Source of the DNA: an uncultured Collinsella sp.
GTDB lineage: Bacteria > Actinomycetota > Coriobacteriia > Coriobacteriales > Coriobacteriaceae
Direction of reading: 5' to 3'
Assembly: GCA_934654775.1 (NCBI GenBank)
Contig: CAKUGR010000011.1
Location: 32,681-96,680 of the forward strand
DNA length: 64,000 nucleotides
The position numbers were made by a program, and so were the translations under genes. Shown one piece after another: positions 61,894 to 64,000 of this stretch. Every line of letters begins with the position of its first letter. The stretch's first letter is position 1. The notes beneath the pieces are model-generated. The model did not search any database. It saw only the letters and a program-made list of their open reading frames with translations, and was not told the origin of the DNA.

Positions 61894-63627
61894 CTATATC
61901 TCGCCGAGCATAATCCAGGCCGAGCTATCCTGCGCGAGCTTGCCGTCTGCAAGCGGTGATGAGGTGAGCAGGACCCTGCCCGCCGGCAGCTCCACGGGTG
62001 CTGCACCGAAGTTCGTCACACACGCCCAGCCGTTGTCGCGGCGATAGGCGATGACGCCGCCTCCAGCGCCCTCGGCACCATCCGCAAGGCCGGTGCGCCC
62101 GTCGAGATCGAGCCACGCGAGATCGTTGGCGCACCCGCGCAGCTTGCGCCGCAGCCAGAGGGCGTCACGATAGAGCGCAAGCATCGATGTCGGGTCCGCT
62201 TCTTCCCTATCGGCAGCGTAATCGGAAAACCATGCAGGCTGCGGCAGATGGGGCGCCGCATCGGCGTCCGCCGGTGAAAACCCAAACGATCCGCCCTGCG
62301 CGGGATCGTCCGCCGCCACCCACGGCAGGGGCACACGGCAGCCGTCGCGCCCCTTCTCGCGCTTCGGTCCGTGCGTATTGGTCGCAGTAGGATCTTCGAG
62401 TGCAGCCCACGGAATGTCAGCCACCTCAAAAAGGCCGAGCTCCTCACCCTGATACACGTATGCCGAGCCCGGAAGCGCCAGCTCGAGCAAAAGGGCCGCC
62501 CGCGCGCGGCGCTCGCCGAGTTCACGGTCCTCGTCATAAGACGACCCGTCGCGTAAGAGCCAGTCGAGCGCAATCTGGTGGTAGCGCGTCGCCTTGATCT
62601 GCGGCAGGGCATAGCGCGTCGCCACGCGCGGCACGTCGTGGTTGGAGAGCACCCAGGTCGAGGCGGAATCGGATTCTATAGCTGCCTTCAAGCCCTCCTC
62701 GATTGCAGCGTGCATGTCATCATAGGTCCAAGTGGCCTTGGCAAACTCAAAGTTGAATGTCTGGCCAAGCTCGCTGGGACGCGCGTAGAGATACTGGCGC
62801 TCGGGCAGCACCCACGCCTCGGCAACGGCGCTGCGTGGCGGATCATAGCGGTCGAACACGCGGCGCCACTCGCGATAGATCTCGTGGACCTCGTTGCGGT
62901 CCCACAGCGGATGGGTGCCGTCCTCAACCATGTCATCGCCCTCGGCGAGATGCCACCGGTCGAGGTCATCGCGGTCGAGATCTTTGGCGAGACCGTGCGC
63001 CACATCAATGCGAAAGCCATCGACGCCTCGATCGCTCCAAAACGCCAGGACGTCGCAAAAGAACGCATGAACCTCGGGGCACGACCAGTCAAAGTCCGGC
63101 TGCTCGGGTGTAAACATGTGCAGATACCACTGACCGTCCGCGACGCGCGTCCAGGCGGGGCCGCCAAAGTTGGCATTCCAATTGGTGGGAGGCAGCTCGC
63201 CGTGCTCGCCGCGACCATCGCGGAAGATATAACGGGCGCGCTCGGGCGATCCGGGGCCGGCGGCAAGAGCGGCTTTGAACCAGGGGTGCTGGTTGGACGA
63301 ATGGTTGGGCACGATGTCGACGATGACCTTGATGCCGTGCGCGTGAGCCGCAGCGATCATGTCATCGAAGTCGTCAAGCGAGCCGAGACGTGGGTCGACA
63401 TCGCAGTAGTCCGCCACATCATAGCCGCCATCAACAAGAGGCGATGGGTAAAACGGGCTCAGCCAGATGGCCTCGATACCCAGCCGCTCAAGATAGTCCA
63501 TCTGCTGGGTAATGCCCGCGATATCGCCCAGACCCGAACCAGTCGAATCCTTAAACGAGCGCGGGTAGATTTGATAAATCGCGGCATCGGACATCCATGA
63601 GCGCGAAGAGGACTTTTCTGTAGCCAT
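61894..63627 (-). CDS. Alpha-glucosidase / oligo-1,6-glucosidase, GH13
   Basis: 577 residues from the ATG at 63627 (GGGAGG before it); the open frame upstream runs into a repeat and is rejected. AAIYQIYPRSFKDSTGSG, DIVPNHSS, nucleophile Asp in GFRIDVAHGLAKD, acid/base Glu in SAVAEAWVLPE, and VLSNHDVPRV with the third acid. The EAWV form and the PLVDGGYDVADY loop fit alpha-glucosidases acting on short alpha-glucosides. No transporter is adjacent in the window. Cytosolic (no signal). Confidence 0.9.
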   Translation of the reverse strand: MATEKSSSRSWMSDAAIYQIYPRSFKDSTGSGLGDIAGITQQMDYLERLGIEAIWLSPFYPSPLVDGGYDVADYCDVDPRLGSLDDFDDMIAAAHAHGIKVIVDIVPNHSSNQHPWFKAALAAGPGSPERARYIFRDGRGEHGELPPTNWNANFGGPAWTRVADGQWYLHMFTPEQPDFDWSCPEVHAFFCDVLAFWSDRGVDGFRIDVAHGLAKDLDRDDLDRWHLAEGDDMVEDGTHPLWDRNEVHEIYREWRRVFDRYDPPRSAVAEAWVLPERQYLYARPSELGQTFNFEFAKATWTYDDMHAAIEEGLKAAIESDSASTWVLSNHDVPRVATRYALPQIKATRYHQIALDWLLRDGSSYDEDRELGERRARAALLLELALPGSAYVYQGEELGLFEVADIPWAALEDPTATNTHGPKREKGRDGCRVPLPWVAADDPAQGGSFGFSPADADAAPHLPQPAWFSDYAADREEADPTSMLALYRDALWLRRKLRGCANDLAWLDLDGRTGLADGAEGAGGGVIAYRRDNGWACVTNFGAAPVELPAGRVLLTSSPLADGKLAQDSSAWIMLGEI

Positions 63628-63810
63628 GGGGTGCGCCTCCCTTGCAACGAGGTTTTGCGAGATGCCCACGATGATACGCCCAAAGCGGACATTCGCGGCA
63701 AACAACGCCACGGCCACGCCCCAAACGCTCGCTCCCTCTCGGGTTCGAGCTCCCTGGGGCGGATTGACCAATGAGGCGAAAAGAATGGAAGACTCACTCC
63801 CCCGGCCACG
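63628..63810. other. Leader of the GH13 gene
   Basis: About 180 bases without a gene between the glucosidase start and the structured repeat; no convincing promoter picked out. Confidence 0.4.
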
Positions 63811-63955
63811 ACAGCGAGCGGGCTCCGGGTGCCCCAGGTTGCCGTGAAAGAGAAGGGAAGCGTACTTTATGTACGCGACCGACGATTGAGGGGCAAGATG
63901 GGGTGCCCGGGGCTCGCGCAGCGTCAAATCAGAACCACCCTTAAAAAGGGTGGTT
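63811..63955 (-). repeat. Structured intergenic repeat, copy 2
   Basis: Same layout as the copy at 22359-22506. A short perfect hairpin (AACCACCCTT / AAGGGTGGTT, 63933-63955) is followed on the minus strand by GACGCTGCGCG and a long hairpin: GAGC/GCTC, CCGGG/CCCGG, CCCCA/TGGGG, TTGCC/GGCAA and GCGTAC/GTACGC. Pairs that differ from copy 1 remain complementary. Confidence 0.8.
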
Positions 63956-64000
63956 TGCTCTTAGGGTATAACCCACGGGCCCCGGGCTCGCGTCTAAAGG

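Noticed and set aside
63811..63927. N-terminal extension of the GH13 glucosidase through the repeat
   Set aside because: The 100 extra codons translate the structured repeat and leader; the ATG at 63627 has a proper RBS and matches the family start.

Overview
The window is a high-GC, gene-dense chromosome segment from an anaerobic actinobacterium of the class Coriobacteriia, most likely Collinsella or a close relative. The evidence is the anaerobic ribonucleotide reductase pair (nrdD/nrdG), the saccharolytic gene set (trehalose PTS, two GH13 enzymes, a fructoselysine-kinase-like PfkB protein), single-gene actinobacterial-style promoters, and Gram-positive regulators and sorting signals. The genus is an inference, because no rRNA or marker comparison could be made.

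Layout. 1-7.0 kb: lactate dehydrogenase (cut by the window edge), a PLP aminotransferase, glutamine-dependent NAD synthetase and two lineage-type hypothetical proteins. 7.1-18.0 kb: a sortase-assembled pilus operon read leftward. It holds a coiled-coil protein, a signal peptidase, a short pilin-like leader protein, a major pilin, a class C sortase, a 1.49-kb-residue tip adhesin, a second class C sortase with a 2-base frameshift, a minor pilin and a sortase-fold protein without catalytic residues. It is more AT-rich than its flanks and looks Firmicutes-like. 18.1-22.3 kb: trehalose operon treB-treC with divergent treR and clear operators; the pilus operon sits directly downstream of treC. 22.5-36.8 kb: ettA, an SdpR/SdpI pair, a 28-codon membrane peptide with features of a type I toxin-antitoxin locus, tcdA, a TatD-like hydrolase, sugar kinase and HAD phosphatases, pgi, an SOS-controlled Y-family polymerase with YolD, a copper-type HMA protein, and an iron-type DUF3793/flavodoxin pair. 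36.9-46.7 kb: a polar amino acid ABC transporter, endonuclease IV, oxidoreductases, a cyclase and a ketopantoate reductase. 47-58.3 kb: metY with a cysteine-containing leader peptide and divergent LysR regulator, rnhA, acylphosphatase, a Fur-family regulator, a UreE-like/SlyD-like metallochaperone pair, peptidases and folate genes. 58.3-64 kb: nrdG, nrdD with NrdR boxes, two tRNAs and a second GH13 glucosidase.

Between the genes the window holds several repeated or palindromic elements: two 63-nt hairpins with compensatory base changes (41.0 and 42.2 kb), two ~146-nt structured elements (22.4 and 63.9 kb), a 230-bp element with 31-bp terminal inverted repeats (27.4 kb), a 98-bp hairpin insertion flanked by 8-bp direct repeats before nrdG, and an inverted repeat that includes the end of nrdD. 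No rRNA, CRISPR array, integrase, transposase or phage gene was seen.
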